Positions 49,438-61,700 of a stretch of DNA of 64,000 nucleotides are shown here, piece by piece. The notes below the pieces were generated by a model. That model saw only the letters and a list, made by a program, of their open reading frames with translations. It had not been told where the DNA came from and ran no database searches. This DNA comes from Rhyacophila brunnea. Lineage: Eukaryota > Arthropoda > Insecta > Trichoptera > Rhyacophilidae. Location of the stretch: assembly GCA_022495005.1 (NCBI GenBank), contig JAGYXB010001069.1:354133-418132 (forward strand). Reading direction: 5' to 3'. Every line of letters starts with the position of its first letter. Position 1 is the first letter of the stretch. Made by a program: the position numbers and the translations under genes.

Positions 49438-49814
49438 AGTTCCAAATGGACGTACGAGCGATCGCGTTGCAGAGTGCCTCGCGCGACTCGAGAATCCGTT
49501 CAGAACGAACGCAGCGCGGAAACAGTTCGGAGGTTGTGCGGAAAAGTATCAGGCGCTCATAACGTTGCGGCGGGTTTTCCACGCTTTCCACGGCGGGGGG
49601 TGGAAGGGTGGGGGTGGATGGGACGACATCGACCGTCGGCGCGCGTCAGTGCGGGTCCGGCCGCCGCGCGGATCGGTCGCGCCTTCGCGCCGACCAGAGT
49701 ATCACGTGCTCACACGTGCCGCAACGTTCCCTCTCGCAGGACGCCGAAGATAAATAATCGGCCGATCGAAGTCTTGTCATTCACTGACACCAGTGCTAAT
49801 TGACTCGTTCATAG
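49438..49814 (+). promoter_or_regulatory. GC-rich promoter and putative 5' UTR exon
   Basis: An arthropod initiator TTCAGTT at 49436-49442 (A at 49438) is followed by a 370-bp block much richer in G, C and CpG than anything nearby. At about +28 lies CGTTG, close to the downstream promoter element. The block ends in TTCATAG/GTAAATAA, a good donor at 49815. Frames inside are short, so it is best read as an untranslated first exon of a plus-strand gene whose next exon lies further right or outside the window. Bidirectional use toward the FANCB-like gene is possible but not shown. Confidence 0.5.
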
Positions 49815-49829
49815 GTAAATAATCAAAAC

Positions 49830-50733
49830 AAACTCATCAGGAAAACAGCTTGTGATTTAGGTCTATCAAAATTTAATCGTGCATACATAATAGGGACATG
49901 TGATGTATTGTGAATTATTCGAAAATTATAGTCGCATTGTCTGCATACAGTTTATTATAGTGTATAAGTTATACGGATTAAAACTTGTCTATAAAAACTA
50001 ACTGCATATAAATTATTTAAATATATTTATACAAACGTCACTTCCTGTTGGGAAGTGCTTAATAGTGAAATAAATGCACTGATAACGTTGTTTATAAGTT
50101 GAGATAAAAATGAAATAGAAAATTACTGACTTATAATATATAGATGTTATATAATTTAACTTGATTTTATTACTAAAAATTCACGAAATTAAAATAGTAA
50201 TCACACTTATTATAGAAAGTAAAAACTGTAGTTGAAATCTAATTAAAACTTTTAATTAAGTATGTGTTTACTTTGTATCATTTTAATGGTTACTGTCATA
50301 CAGTGTCGACTACCGCTTATTTGACATAGATAAACGATTATATCAAACGAAGAAAATAACAATACACGCTTATACAGTAATAAATGTTTTATAATATTCG
50401 GGTTAACCCAAAAATTACAGAATAAACTAAATATATTCAGTTAATTTTAAATGTTATTTTTTTATAGAAACTGATATTTTACGATTACGGAACAAATAAT
50501 TTCATAATAATTAAAAGTGTACGTTAAGTTATATTTATGACAATTTTCTTATACGTATGTTTTATGTTTAAAAAAAATCTCATTTTCGAGAGTCAATGTA
50601 AATGTTACATAATCAATTAGTCTCATATAATTACTGGAAGAAGGAGACAAATTAATACTTTGTCATGCAACTTAAGATGTAACTAGGTGTCGTTACTAAT
50701 AGTACATAGATTTTCAAAATGTTTAAGGGTGAT
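49830..50733. other. no gene seen
   Basis: Very AT-rich DNA downstream of the putative first exon, consistent with an intron. No open frame or repeat ends. Confidence 0.35.
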
Positions 50734-50972
50734 AACGTGTGTGATAAAAAAAACATTCATTGCAAAATATTTTTTATTCGTTATGTATTTCGCTATTTAC
50801 GAATGTCGCTTCTGTTAATTTAAAACTGTTACATCACGAATAATAATTATTTTGCATTGAATGTTTTTTTTTATCACAATAACGTGTGTTATAAAAAAAA
50901 CATTCAATGCAAAATAATTTTTATTCGTGATGTAATAGTTTTAAATTATCAGAAGCGACAGTCGTAAATAGC
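50734..50972. mobile_element. long hairpin with a third partial arm
   Basis: 50792-50972 is an inverted repeat with arms of about 82 bp (GCTATTTACGAATGTCGCTT against AAGCGACAGTCGTAAATAGC) and a short loop near AATAACGTGTG. 50734-50790 repeats part of the right arm again (AAAAAAAACATTCATTGCAA), so three arm copies stand in alternating orientation. Confidence 0.85.
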
Positions 50973-51493
50973 AAAGCTGTATTTATTATTTTTAAGGTAT
51001 TCCCGAAAATTAGTTTTCAAATTAAGGCGGTACTTCAGTGAAACGGCAAATAATTTTCAACTATAGGTGCGACGAAATTTCGGACTAGCTGCCAATCGGA
51101 GAGCGAAAGTCGAGCTGTGAACACGTCAATTTGTTTTGTGATAGCGTCGGGGGAATTAATTCTTAAATCGTGTAAAGATGACTAAAAAACGTTACCCATT
51201 TACTTGAAAAAGAAAACATGTCAATGAATATATTATTATTATTAGTAATAGAGCAATAAACATAACATTAAATGGACGCATGTTGACTTTTTATGACAAA
51301 TTATGTTTAGTTCTGCACGCGTCATTTGCACAATCTTCGCGTCGCGTAGTCACGATCGTTTTAGACCGTGCTCCAGCTGAAGTATAGCCTTAACAAATAC
51401 GGTTAAATAAATGAATTGGATATATTCTATCGACTAGAAATTGTCCACTCCATAAAAAGTGATATCATCTCTTATTATTTAGTTAGCCACGAC

Positions 51494-52257
51494 TAGGGAT
51501 TCCAATCCCGGGATCCCGAATCCCGGGATCCCGGGATCTCGAGCTATTTTCGATACCTATAAATCCCGGGATTGATAAACATAATCCCGGGATTTCGGGA
51601 TTGATTTTTTTATCAATTTTTATGGAAAATAAAATAAAAGCGAAAATATAAAAAATACTTTTAATAAAAAATAACTACATTAGAAATCAACTGAGTTTGA
51701 ATGAAGTTTGATTTATACCCATGTGTAGGTAGCCGATTCATTTTATTTTTTCACATTAATTATTAAAAATGCTTCAAAAAAACAATGCTTCGCACTTTTC
51801 ACAAAGCAATTCCACCATGATATCATACGTTTTACGGCAGTTTAATATGTGTCTGACTTATTAGATTTATGAAGCGGAAAGGCCATAAGTACGCCATGAT
51901 TATTTTGGTTTACTATTTTAAATCTCACTAATCCATTTATTAAGTCTTTACTATCAGAAACAGCAATCTCCTATTAAATTCATTATTATTACATAAATTA
52001 CAATATTATTTACTCCGTTAAACTTGTGTATTTCCAAGATTGAACGTATACAATGTTAACAATAAATGTCTTAAATAGTATAAATTATACTAGATTTATT
52101 TTTGACCGATTTTATCAATGTTATTTGTAAATATAAAAATTTTATATTAACAATGGAAAAAATGCCAATCCCGGGACCAGTCCCGGGATCCCAGGATTGT
52201 CAAATTGCAATCCCGAAATCCCGGGATCAGAATTTTGGCTCGGGATTGGATTCTCTA
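51494..52257. mobile_element. hAT-like element rich in CCCGGGAT, copy 2
   Basis: Same family as 31079. The left end TAGGGATTCCAATCCCG is perfect and the perfect 8-bp duplication GCCACGAC flanks the 764-bp element (51486-51493, 52258-52265). It is slightly longer near the left end because the GATCCCGGGATC motif is reiterated. Confidence 0.95.
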
Positions 52258-52476
52258 GCCACGACATCTCTTTTCATATAGCCGGAACTTTTATCTAATT
52301 TAGTATAATTTATAAAGAGCCTAACTGTATAATTAAGTATATACTTCAATATGTATATTTCAAAACTACTTAAAAATTACCAGGTGACAGTGCCGCCTGT
52401 CAACATTCTTGTCAATGGGCCCAATAATACTATTTTTTTTATATAATATCAGATAAATACAGCTTATGCATTACAT

Positions 52477-53368
52477 CAGTGGTTTCAAAACTTTATGTTA
52501 CTACGCCTCCCTTTTAAAAAATCTAATCTTGGCGCCCCCACCCCCTTATTTCATTAAATAATACAAACACCTTTTTAAATACTCAACAATGTACCTACTA
52601 ATACAAAAATGAAAAAAATATATAAAAATAAACAAGGTTTTACCTCTTAGGTATATTATATACATTTTTAAATTAATTTGTTTTTCATGCGACGAATGTG
52701 CTTGTTTATTAGCACAATTAATTTCAATAGTAGTCAATCCAAATTCATCATCGTTCATTGACAAATGGATTCTATCATGGGCCCCACATCCTGGAGCGGG
52801 CCCCTAGGTCAGGATCTTTCAACCACATATTTAAAATATTTAACAGCCCCGAAGCAAAGCAGCGCCGCAGTCGACTATTTTTACTATTAATAAAATAATG
52901 TGAAAAGTGCATTAGCAAACTAAACAAAAACTCAGTAAATAGATTTTTGTTTGCTTCAATATATATTACGTAGAAATCTTTAAAAGTGGAGACATGGCGA
53001 ACTTATTTTTTTGTAATTTTGATTAAGCTCCATTTTTTTTATGAATGCCTTCACTTTGTCTTTTTAAATCAGTGAATGCATTAGTGGTTTTTTTTTAAAT
53101 TTCAACCAAATGGACAAGTTTAACAACAAAATTATCGTTCCTAAAGCCAGCGCGCTTCACAATAGTATAGATTTATAGAAGGTAGGTATTATAAAATTAG
53201 TCTTCATATTTGCAGAGAGGTTTGCAAACAACCTTTTATAGGACTGTTTTTTGTGTAGTGTATAACTAGCGGGCCGTTTTATAAACTATGAATTTGCAAA
53301 CTGCAAACCTGAAGACTTTTCGCGCCTCCCTTTGCAACACTCCGCGCCTCCCAGTTTGAAAATCGCTG
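52477..53368. mobile_element. hAT-like element, CAGTGGTTTCC family, copy 2
   Basis: CAGTGGTTTCAAAACTTTAT at the left and AGTTTGAAAATCGCTG at the right; the perfect duplication CATTACAT on both sides (52469-52476, 53369-53376). 892 bp, clearly homologous to 12371-13333 with several deletions. Confidence 0.95.
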
Positions 53369-53376
53369 CATTACAT

Positions 53377-54520
53377 ACGTCATAGTGACAGACATATAGA
53401 TAAATATGTAATGTAATATATAAAAAAAAATCAAAAAAGCATATAAAATACAATAGGCACAGCTTGTCAATATTGTCGATATCTTTTTTTGTCTTTTGCT
53501 ATCATTCATCACCATAGACACCACACCACCATACTGTGATATTTTTTTTTGCTGTGATATCTTTTTATAGCGAAGTGGGGATTTGATATAGCATTATGCT
53601 ACATAGTTAAACCAATACTTTACAGTTTACTATTTGCCTACACAAAAACACTAAAATAACCACGATATTACATTATAGCGATTCTCAAACTTTTATGGTG
53701 TGATGAAACCTTGAAATATTATTTTGTAAAATCTCGTGGAATTTCCTACCTGCCGGCTTAACCGGACAACAAAATAATCGGCCTCGCGGTTAGATTCACT
53801 AGCGTAACAACTTTTACGTAATCACAGTGACATTGAAAAAAATGAACATTGTATTAGATAGAAAACAATAATAATTATGTGTTGACTGTTTTATTTCGCT
53901 ACAAATGACATTTAGTAGGTGCGAGTACGTCTTTCATAATTTTGTAAATTACTTGTTTATAGCGATTTTAATGACATACCTACTCATGTGGACTTTTCTT
54001 TATGTCAATTCCTGAATATTGGTAAAAATATACAAATAGTACAAATAAATGGTAACAAAATCGTGGAATTAAAATCCGTGGCTAATTTTCTTCGCGTTTG
54101 GTTACCATATAGTTTAAAAAAAAATGGTATATTTTGTACTTATTCCGAGTCAATTTAATAACGCAAATATTTAATCAAATGCTTACTCATTTAAGGGGGA
54201 TCCTTATGCCAACAGAGAACCTAGCGGAAAAATACGAAGCTTGCAATTTGAGATTTTTTTTTTTGATAATTTACAATTTATTAATTGTATTAATTATTAA
54301 ATAAGTATCTGAAAATATTAAAAAGATTTTTTTTTTAAAGTCAAAGATAGGTATACTTACGATTGTAAAAAAATGTGAATTTATAACATTTTTATGTTAT
54401 AAGTTACGTTATTATTACATTATTTTTATGGTCATAATTATTATTAAAATTTAGTTTACTAAGTTTTCTATTTTTTCTCGTGTAGATTTTTGACTAATTC
54501 ATAGTTCTCTATCAAGGCTT
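53377..54520. other. no gene seen
   Basis: AT-rich DNA with homopolymer runs. A short minus-strand open stretch (53279-53524) overlaps the hAT end and is not a gene. Confidence 0.35.
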
Positions 54521-54524
54521 AGTT

Positions 54525-54720
54525 TCACATATATTTGTATCGAAATATTATAGCACTTATTGTAACAATTACAATAAGTTAGTTGTAATTTTTACAAAAG
54601 TATCTATGTTTTAACGGCACCACTCTTGGCTGTGCTAAATTTTAGAGCGAGATAGACAGCTTGGACTGTAGACGGCTAACTTATTGTAACAATTATAATA
54701 CTTCGATACAAACATACGCC
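54525..54720. repeat. decayed relative of the 44793 palindrome
   Basis: TTTGTATCGAAATATTATAG with AGCACTTATTGTAACAATTA on the left, and TTATTGTAACAATTATAATA then CTTCGATACAAAC on the right, repeat the arms of the 44793 element with a lost centre. Confidence 0.7.
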
Positions 54721-55164
54721 GATAGCGGCCGATTGTAGTCTTGTGTATAGAATATATGCGCTGGAGTCCTTAGTACGATAGTATTATTTTCATTAATTTT
54801 AATTCGCGCAACGTCAAACGACATATAAATAATAATACAAAACAAGCGAAACCGTGAGATTTTTTTATTTTTTATCAAAGCGGTGTGTATTTTAAAATCA
54901 GTCAATGTTCAAGCTTGACGGGTTGACCGCGCGCACTGGCCACGAGCACATCATAGCAATTGTGTCACTCTGCTATTTAAATACAATTGGTAATATCTAA
55001 ATCTAAGTATACCAACTATTTAAAATTAAATTGTAGTAACCGTTAACCGGGAACTGTCAGCTCAAACTGTCAAGTTGGATTTAAGACAACGTAGTTTATT
55101 AATATTTATTATACCCATATGATATTTTTTGTAAGCAAATGAATTCCGGGATTGTTATTCAAGT

Positions 55165-55600
55165 AATATATTATTTGTAATAAACTATTTCTTTTATTCT
55201 TCAACGAATAATTCACAAGATTTTGAGAACGCAACATTCCATATATTGAACATACATAACTTGAAAACACCTCAGGGGCCTTATGTTGTAACTTGTGAGT
55301 TGAAGTCACCCGGCGACATGACGTCATATGACATCATTGTGACGTACAACCGGAGTGAGTCAATAGTCTTCGAGAAATTAACGCTACTCTAATACTGGCG
55401 TTATTCATTGTCCCCATACACAAATAGGTGTTTCAGCATAATAATATCTATGGTGAGCCGTGTGCATTGGGCGGCTCGCCTCGATGCGTGTATTGAGCAT
55501 ACGTAACAATTACGTCATGTCATCGGGTGACTTCATGTCACAAGTTACAACATAGGGCTGCAGATATACCCACTAGACAAAATCATATTTAACTTAGAGT
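55165..55600 (-). repeat. family B SINE-like copy interrupted by a MITE
   Basis: 55165-55275 and 55561-55600 are two halves of a minus-strand family B repeat, split by the 285-bp element at 55276. The joined site ACCTCAGATATACC is seen uninterrupted, with small differences, at 46857. Confidence 0.8.
55276..55560. mobile_element. 285-bp MITE with CAG duplication, copy 2
   Basis: Same length and arrangement as 23894-24178, flanked by CAG (55273-55275, 55561-55563). The insertion into a known repeat confirms both boundaries. Confidence 0.92.
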
Positions 55601-57764
55601 ATTTTGCTACACTTTCATATGTTTTGACGTCTTCATTTATAATTTATCACCTCAATACTACAACTAGATAACATGATTTTCACTGTTTTTGAGATAGCTA
55701 TTGCATATGATTCTACATTTCCTTCTCTACAAAATGATAAAACTAGGTTATTCAAAAATTAATGGGATCTGTATTAATTTTGTGTTGAAAAATATTACAT
55801 AACTTTAAAACCATGAATGCATTAAATAAATACAATAAATTTCTACAATATTATTTCATTTTATTGAACATCATTTAATTATTCCCAATTAGACAATGCA
55901 CGATTCTCCATTGTTATTTTAAATAATAATTATAGCCTAGATTTATGTTAATCAAGTAAACTTTAAATTCCATTTTCTCAGCAATGACCAAATTTAATGC
56001 ATTTATGGTTTTTAAAGTTATTTAATATTTTCAAACACAAAATTAATACAGTTCCCATTAACTTCTGACTAACCTAGTTTTATTAATTTGTAGATAAGGA
56101 AATGTAGAATCATATTCAATAGTATATTAATACTATCAACCGAAAGTAGGTACTTGATAGAATTAGAATTTATAATATGCAATAGCTATCTCAAAAACAG
56201 TGAAAATCACGTTATCTAGTTGTAGTATTGAGGTGACGATATACAAAAAAGTTTTCTTCCGTTTCCAGTAGGTATAGACCTATATATGAAAATTTACAAT
56301 TCAGTAAAATAAATCGTTTTAAAGTGGCATTTTTTCTTGAATCACTTTCGATAGCTTCTTACTTAGTTGTCTGTTTTTAAAGAAATAATAAAAACAATTA
56401 ATATTCCATGCAAAAAAAAAATAGATAGATACGCATTAATTCGGAGTAATGGTTTTAATTAGCAGCTCGCTTACCTCTGGGTTAATGAATGAACAACAAT
56501 GACGTAACACTTAACAACTTCTAATTGTATTAACTCGGCCCATTTGAACCGGAACGCCGACACTTTTGTAGTAGGCACATAATTTAACCAGAATAGATTA
56601 GGTATACTTGGTACTTTTTCGCTACAAACAAAATTAGATGTATATTATATATTAGTATTTACTCGCACAGGCAAAAATCAAAAACTATAAATCTAATGTA
56701 AAACAGGACTGGGACATTTTTTTTTTGATGACGGTAAGCATTGATATTTTAAATATGAGTAATAGCGCCTGTACGCATGCATAGATTTACTGGCAGCAAT
56801 TGTGTGTATTTTAAACTATCGTCACAATAACTGTTGTTATTAACTGTATTAACACGTAAAAGTGCTGACTATCTCTCCAATCTCATTCTTCAAGAGTAAG
56901 TGAGACGTGATGTTGTCATTTTATGGTACTGTTTGGCATGCCGTAAAAATCGACCCTAGTGTAGTTCGTTTTTTTTTTGCCGGCAGGTTCGGCGAAAATA
57001 TCCCAACTATCGCATGACAATTCAGAAGCTTCCGAACTTCTTTGATTCATGCATGCAATCTTCCAACTACAGGATAATATATGTTTACATAAACAGGGTA
57101 TAAGGATCGCTAAATAAAATACGGGGTTTTTTATACCTTCTATATCGTTAAAATATTTAATTATTGATATATCTATTTTCATTTTTTATTCACACAGCTT
57201 AGCATTTTCGCACATTTAAATGTATGAAAATGTAATAAAGTAATTTAAAAACATGACTTACAGGTATATGCTGGCATTCTAATGCATATTTGTCACAGAA
57301 CGAAAAAAATATCGACAATTTTAAATATATTAGGGCGCAGACACACTGCATTGTCGTTCGGGTGTGTCTGCGTACTTACAGAACAATTAAATTTTCGAAG
57401 TCTTAGTTGGTAGATACGTAGCATGATAAACATACAACTGTTGTTGAATGTCACTAAAATAAATAACCAAACGGGTAAACTTACAACGAAAAACAAAACT
57501 ACAACTACCTTATGATTTAATGGCTACAGAATAAGGAATTTTAAAAATGCAAGGCATCTGACATCTAACCGCAAAAAGCGTCTGTCCGTTCTAAATTAGG
57601 CCACAATCATTATTTTCATGAGAATTGGAATCATGCCCATTCTAGTCGAGGTGTACTTAAGGGTGAGAGCAATGCCTGTAGGGAAAACTACAATTTAATA
57701 TTATAATTTACTGATAATTTTCATTTTAAATAATCAATAATTAATTCAATAACTCAAACTTCAG
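55601..57764. other. no gene seen; one loose inverted repeat
   Basis: 55660-55740 (CTACAACTAGATAACATGAT, CAGTTTTTGAGATAGCTATTGC-like) recurs inverted at 56165-56240, suggesting an old MITE of about 580 bp. Open stretches at 56916-57182 and 57293-57496 (minus) are unrecognised. Confidence 0.4.
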
Positions 57765-57831
57765 TGCTCAGCCGTAGTGGTTTGGCGGGCGCGGCGCGGC
57801 GGCGTCTTGCGAAACTCAAACGTATAACCGT
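57765..57831. repeat. left half of the GC-rich Harbinger-like MITE
   Basis: GTGCTCAGCCGTAGTGG and GGCGGGCGCGGCGCGGCGGC match the left arm of 26679-26859 through AAACGTATAACCGT. The match stops where the LTR-like sequence begins. Confidence 0.85.
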
Positions 57832-58750
57832 TGTCATGGAAAAGGATTTAATGGGGGTTAAGGAAGGATGGGATCAGGAATGGGATATAGGATAGGGATA
57901 GGTTTGGGGATATAGGAATAAGCATGAGACTCGGGGAAATGGGATGCAGGGTCGTGGGTGGTTTGACTTATTACCTCTAAGACCTCAGTTACCTGTCCGG
58001 TTACTATACTCATTCGTGTAGGTTCCTAGATTAATAAAAGGCATAATGAATATGGAATAAATATAAATATCTCGGTTTGAGCGCCACTCTATGATGATGC
58101 ATAGAGACAATAGTGAAGGATAATTAAATGAAAAGCAAGTAGAGAAATTGCAACAATTGTATATTAATAAATAAGATAACTTGCGGGCTACAGTGTATAA
58201 AAATGTATAATTACTTAAGTGAATCACGAGCACCTGAAGCGATACAATATTTAGATAAATTAGAACAAAAACCCAAAAGCTAATTCGGTCGGTGGACCGT
58301 AACATAAAATGACAATAAATACCAATTACAAAAAAGGCTCTCCAGCCTATTCGCTGCCCTCGATTCCTTCCAGGACGGAATCGAGGAGTGCCGTCTTCAA
58401 ACGTGTGGGGACCGTGGAGTTCCTCCGATCTCCTGGCGTGGGGGGGACGTCCTTCAGATGATCATCGTCCACGTCTCCAAAACGTCAGGAAATCGAAAGC
58501 CCTGAGCCCAGGGTCCGAGGCTCGGAACTGGCCAAGACGTCTGCTTCCTTCGAAAGGTCAAGACTGAGAGAACGACTCCTGCTTCGCCTTCGTGTAAAAA
58601 GCCCGCTATCTCCTATAGCGCCGGAAATAGTGTCACGAACTCCGTACAAACTATCCCGTGCGCAGGCGCGATCCGGTCGTACTTTTGCGTAGTGTTGCCC
58701 TCGTAAAGACTTCCTCGACTTAGTGTGTTATGTTATAAAATAACATGACA
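57832..58750. repeat. putative long terminal repeat (919 bp)
   Basis: The segment begins TGTCATGG at the point where a MITE is cut and ends with CATGACA, matching the short inverted TG...CA ends of retroviral-type LTRs. On the plus strand it contains GTATAAAAATG near 58195, AATAAA near 58313 and then a GC-rich part (58330-58720). No TGG-type primer site follows; on the minus strand a purine-rich GAGGTTGGAGG adjoins it, so orientation is open. The partner LTR would lie beyond the window. Confidence 0.5.
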
Positions 58751-61700
58751 TTACCTCCAACCTCGGTAAGAGAAGGACAAGCCATAGCGAGGACTTCGAC
58801 TGTCAACTTCTCGGGGGGTCTTCTGATAGCATCAATCCTCCCAGGGGTTGGGCATCATGGACGGCATGCTTAGAGATAGCGCGGCTACAGGCGAAGCGAA
58901 GGAGACATATAGATGAAGTTTCCACTCGGTTATTTGGTGACAGAGGGAGAGGCTTATGAAGAATCCAAAAAAACGAAGAAGATTATTTGCTGAAGAGTGA
59001 AGAGCTGGGAGAGGTCTCGTAGATTTACCCTACCTAACCGGTCCACCAATAATTTATAAATTTTAAAAAAGATCTAATAAATATAAAAACACCTAAGCTC
59101 GTGTACATGGAAATAAATAAATAAAATATAATAATTTATCACAGATAATTCACATCAGAATAAATAGTGGGGATTCAACCCAGCAGTGTAAAACTGCAAT
59201 ATTTAGAATATATAAAGATTGATTTAGATAAAGCTTCCAAAAAGATAGGAAGAGTTGTATAATAATTATTAGTTTGAAAAGATTTGATATCGTATAAAAA
59301 ATTGAAATAATAGCCAAAAATTTACATAAATGCACCTCAGATAATAATAATATATGAAATGGTATAATAAATTAATATATTGTATATAAATGAATTAATA
59401 TTTTGGTTCAAGAAATTTAATTCAATTCATTAAATTGGTAAAGTTGCAGAGATAGTATAATATAATAAAGTAATTAATAGAAATTAAAATTGCTTCCATA
59501 ATTTGAGTAATAATATAAGCATTGAGTAATTATGTTGAAAATAATAATAGATCAATGAATGATTTAATAAATTGATTTCAAATGATATTAAGTTATTGAA
59601 AAAAAGATGAACCTTTAATCGTTGGCAAAAGTTATAAAGTGCACAAAGCAAAAAATATAAATTCTCAATCGTATATGCCGTGGTTTTTGGCAAGTATACC
59701 TAATAAAAAATAATAATAAATACAATAAATTCACCAACTTGGTTCGAACAAATAACATATTAATTAATAAACAATGAGTGCCAGTTTGCTTTTGCGTGAG
59801 GGCGTATCTGTCGGAAAGTAATAAATACTGTGCGTCAAGCACCGTCCGAATATTTAAAAAGAGCATTACTAAAATATACTACTTTCAGATGTCTAATCTG
59901 AATAAAAATAACAGTGTGGCTAACAACCAACAGCTGTGATGTGGATTCTCTGTTAAGCCTGAAAGAACAAATAACGTGTGATGGACCTCCAAGCCATGGT
60001 CCGGATCCCAAGCAGCGCTCCCACAAATAAAATAACGCGAACAAGGAGGAAACTAAGCTAGAAAAGAATTCCTAGTACAAAATATATCATTAAAATTAAT
60101 CATCGATTTTAGTATACTACGTTAAAGTCTACAATGGTGTAGCAAGATATCGTCCGTTCCAGAATATACGGCTCTGCTTCAAACTACTCTAAAACCTCGC
60201 GATAGCAAAACTAGCCATATCCCTTTCATACACACCTAAAGCTAACTACTTAAAATACTCCGCCGCAGATTCTGGACCAACTCAATCCCGCCAAACCCGA
60301 GACGCCATCTCGAGACAACTCCCTCCTTGCTGTTTGAGCTCCATCAAGAAGAGAACTGATCCGGATGAGCTAGAAAACGAAGTTAAGGAAGCACCACATG
60401 AAAACCAGGCAACGACGAGGAAACCATGAACACATCGGAAGCTAAATGTAATTAAAGAACAACATGGTTCGCAACTGGTCCGACATTCAAGTTGGGGCTG
60501 CAAAAATAAAAAATGAAAGGCTAAAGAGATCGTATAATAACGTCCACTTTCTTCCCTCAAGGAATTTTGATAAGTAGGTTGATTTCCTTCATACAGTCCA
60601 GGCCGCTGCACAACATCATCAGTGTCGGCAGACGATCGCTTCTATTATTCGCATCACGCCTGCCAACTCACCATCACCATAAACATCAGAGTGCGGTGGA
60701 ATCCACACAATCAGCGGCAGATTCCAACGCCAAAAAGAGAGGGGACTACCGGAACCGCCTTCAGTACCGATAGTTCAACCCAAATACCAAGAGGGTTGAC
60801 TGCTAGAGAAAGAAAAATCAGACGCGTCCGAGGAACATCTTCGGCACCCCGGATCACTAAAACAAACCGGACAGTAGTGAGACACCTTCAGTTCCCACGA
60901 CTTCCAAGGAGCTAGCAGCCAACAAATAATAATAAAATCTCCCCGCAACCTGTACCGACAAAGATACATTGAACAGAACAAGTATAACCAATCACTACAA
61001 TCAATAAAAAAAATATAATAAAAATAGCAAACAAAACCGTCACGCAAAAACAAGTACAAGGCAACTGGTATAAATAAAGATCACACGATCACCAGCGCGA
61101 TGTACTTAATTAGACAATTGTAGGTAATTTTAAATATAGATATTATATCACTAGGTAACTAAACTGACAGGCCCTTCCAAACGCTAAGACAGCGGTTGCG
61201 TCTTCCGGGAACACCATAACTCTCATCCTGGCACTATGGTAGTATTTAGAACTATGCTTGTTTACCAAAAGTTGGTCCAGATGCTGAATGTGTGGTATTA
61301 ATTGAGTAGGCCTCCTTCCCGAAAGGTCTGCAACCACCACCTTTGCGATGGACGTTCACCGGAACAAGGGTGTATTGCCATGTGCAGGAAAGAAGTCAGT
61401 AACTGAAATAGTTTACCATAGGTGAATAAAAATTCACAAAGAAATTGAAATAAAGAAATATAGAATTTTATAATAGAAAATATTACTCAATGACATAATA
61501 TATGTATAAAATTTGCGATAATTAATTCGATAAAAAGAAAATCAATCCAAAAAAGAAGCTTGTAAAAGAGCAAAAATAATAATTATAATTTATAAATATC
61601 TGAGGTGTGTAATAGACAAAAGACAAAACAGTAAAAAATTCCTTCACAAAAAAATTGAATATTAATAAATAGGCATTATTAAAATGCGGCCCTGACAAAA

